A stretch of 7,833 nucleotides of DNA from Rhodospirillaceae bacterium (GTDB lineage: Bacteria; Pseudomonadota; Alphaproteobacteria; Thalassobaculales; Thalassobaculaceae). The translations under genes and the position numbers were made by a program. The notes below the pieces were generated by a model. That model had not been told where the DNA came from and ran no database searches. It saw only the letters and a list, made by a program, of their open reading frames with translations. The stretch is taken from assembly GCA_002730675.1 (NCBI GenBank), contig PCAV01000145.1:1-7833 (forward strand). Direction: 5' to 3'. Positions 6,729 through 7,833 of this stretch are shown in pieces; position 1 is the stretch's first letter, and each line of letters starts with the position of its first letter.

Positions 6729-7833
6729 TTAGGTGTATATCTCACTAGAATATTTTGTCACCAGAAAAGCCTCTAGTCCTTCTATGCTTCCCTCATAACC
6801 ATATCCACTATGTTTCAGTCCGCCAAATGGCGTTTCGACTGAATGAATGTGCATAGAATTTACTGCAAGCATTCCAGACTCAATTTCCGATTTTAATATC
6901 TGACTGGTTCTTGGGTTGCTAGTAAATGCATATGATGCGAGGCCAAAGGGCAAAGAATTTGCTCTTTCTATAATTTCATCGATAGATGAAAATGATGCGC
7001 TGGGAGCCACTGGGCCAAATGGCTCTTCAATCATGATTTTTGCAGTATCAGGAACATCTCTGATCAGAGTAGGTTCAAAGAATGAGCCCGGGCTTTGACC
7101 TCTCCCGCCTCCAGAAATTACTTCTCCTCCGCTTGAAATCGCATCAGATATGAAGTCTTCCATTACTTCTAATCGTCGGTCTGCCACTAACGGTCCCATA
7201 GTTGACTTTGAGTCGAGTCCGTCTCCAACGTTTATTGCTTCAACATGACTTTTGAATGATTTTATGAATTCATCATAAACTGGTTCCTCAATAAAAAATC
7301 TTGTTGGAGAAATACACACTTGGCCAGCATTTCGAAATTTCCCTGCAGCACAATGTTTTACAGCAGCTTCAATATCTGCGTCTTTGAAAATCATTACAGG
7401 CGAATGTCCTCCGAGTTCCATCGTACACCTAATCAGATTTTGCGCTGCCAGTTTTTGCAGATGAATTCCTACAGGCACACTGCCAGTGAAGCTGAGTTTT
7501 CGTGGTATTGGAGAAGCGAGCAAATGCTCTGATACCTCTGAAGGCACACCAAATACTATATTCAAGACCCCAGCTGGTAGGCCAGCTTCCATTAGAGCGT
7601 GACCAATTGCTATTGCTGTTGCTGGAGTTTCTTCACTAGGTTTGATCGTAATTGAGCATCCAGCTGCTAGCGCCCCGGCAACCTTTCTCATTACGTTGGT
7701 AGCAGGAAAATTCCATGCGACAAAGGCCAGCACCGGCCCCACAGGCACTTTTCTGGCTTCATGTTCCATGTTTGGAATTCTTGAAGGAATTATTCGACCA
7801 TAGACCCGCTTACCCTCTTCTCCATACCATCGC
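6729..7833 (-). CDS. NAD(P)-dependent aldehyde dehydrogenase, succinate-semialdehyde dehydrogenase type (partial, N-terminus beyond right edge)
   Basis: The frame is open from the right edge to a TAA at 6731-6729, giving 367 codons. The Met at 7769 is internal, because the upstream codons read RWYGEEGKRVYGRIIPSRIP, typical of family sequence just before the cofactor domain. About 110-120 residues are missing of the usual 480. Numbered from that internal Met, the signatures are VAWNFPATN (17-25), KPSEETP (43-49, cofactor Lys43), SFTGSVPVG (93-101), MELGGHSP (117-124, general-base Glu118), NAGQVCISPTR (147-157, catalytic Cys152) and EEPFGPV (248-254). The C-terminal oligomer segment is GGLKHSGYGYEGSIEGLEAF (316-335). 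All catalytic residues are intact. The cytoplasmic enzyme oxidises an aldehyde, probably a semialdehyde, to the acid. The family includes succinate-, glutarate- and sulfolactaldehyde-type enzymes, so the substrate is open. It converges on the DUF3604 gene and is therefore transcribed separately. Confidence 0.95.
   Translation of the reverse strand, partial: RWYGEEGKRVYGRIIPSRIPNMEHEARKVPVGPVLAFVAWNFPATNVMRKVAGALAAGCSITIKPSEETPATAIAIGHALMEAGLPAGVLNIVFGVPSEVSEHLLASPIPRKLSFTGSVPVGIHLQKLAAQNLIRCTMELGGHSPVMIFKDADIEAAVKHCAAGKFRNAGQVCISPTRFFIEEPVYDEFIKSFKSHVEAINVGDGLDSKSTMGPLVADRRLEVMEDFISDAISSGGEVISGGGRGQSPGSFFEPTLIRDVPDTAKIMIEEPFGPVAPSASFSSIDEIIERANSLPFGLASYAFTSNPRTSQILKSEIESGMLAVNSMHIHSVETPFGGLKHSGYGYEGSIEGLEAFLVTKYSSEIYT

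Noticed and set aside
7770..7833. Treating the Met at 7769 as the true start of the aldehyde dehydrogenase
   Set aside because: The frame stays open to the window edge and the upstream residues (RWYGEEGKRVYGR) are typical family sequence, so the gene is cut by the edge rather than short.
1..7833. CRISPR arrays, tRNA or rRNA genes, insertion sequences and long repeats
   Set aside because: No regularly spaced repeats, transposase-like frames, terminal inverted repeats or structural RNA signatures were seen by eye.

Overview
The window looks like a piece of chromosome from an AT-rich Gram-negative bacterium. Short intergenic gaps, family content (LysR regulator, TauD-type dioxygenase, TauE/SafE permease, two-subunit Fe-S hydro-lyase, semialdehyde dehydrogenase) and A+T-rich codons suggest a marine alphaproteobacterium. 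That placement is an inference from style and gene content; no phylogenetic marker gene is present. There are no RNA genes, insertion sequences or CRISPR arrays.

Layout: (1) Bases 1-611, minus strand, hold the N-terminal 203 codons of a TauD/TfdA-family Fe(II)/2-oxoglutarate dioxygenase that runs off the left edge. (2) Bases 612-784 form an AT-rich divergent control region. (3) Bases 785-6616, plus strand, hold five closely spaced genes: a LysR regulator, the alpha and beta subunits of a fumarase/tartrate-dehydratase-type Fe-S hydro-lyase (overlapping by 22 bases), a TauE/SafE-family membrane permease, and a 778-residue DUF3604 protein with a PHP-like set of His/Asp/Glu motifs. (4) Bases 6617-6728 hold a strong symmetrical hairpin that probably terminates transcription from both sides. 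(5) Bases 6729-7833, minus strand, hold the C-terminal 367 codons of an NAD(P)-dependent aldehyde dehydrogenase of the succinate-semialdehyde type, running off the right edge.

Taken together this looks like a small catabolic island under a LysR regulator. The permease would move an organic or sulfur-containing anion, the DUF3604 protein would act as a metal-dependent hydrolase, the Fe-S hydro-lyase would dehydrate a hydroxy-acid, and the flanking dioxygenase and aldehyde dehydrogenase may contribute oxidation steps. The substrate cannot be read from the sequence. TauD- and TauE-type genes hint at sulfonates, but both families are broad. The most unusual parts are the hydro-lyase, whose signature motifs depart from the classical fumarase and tartrate dehydratase forms, and its partnership with a leaderless DUF3604 protein.
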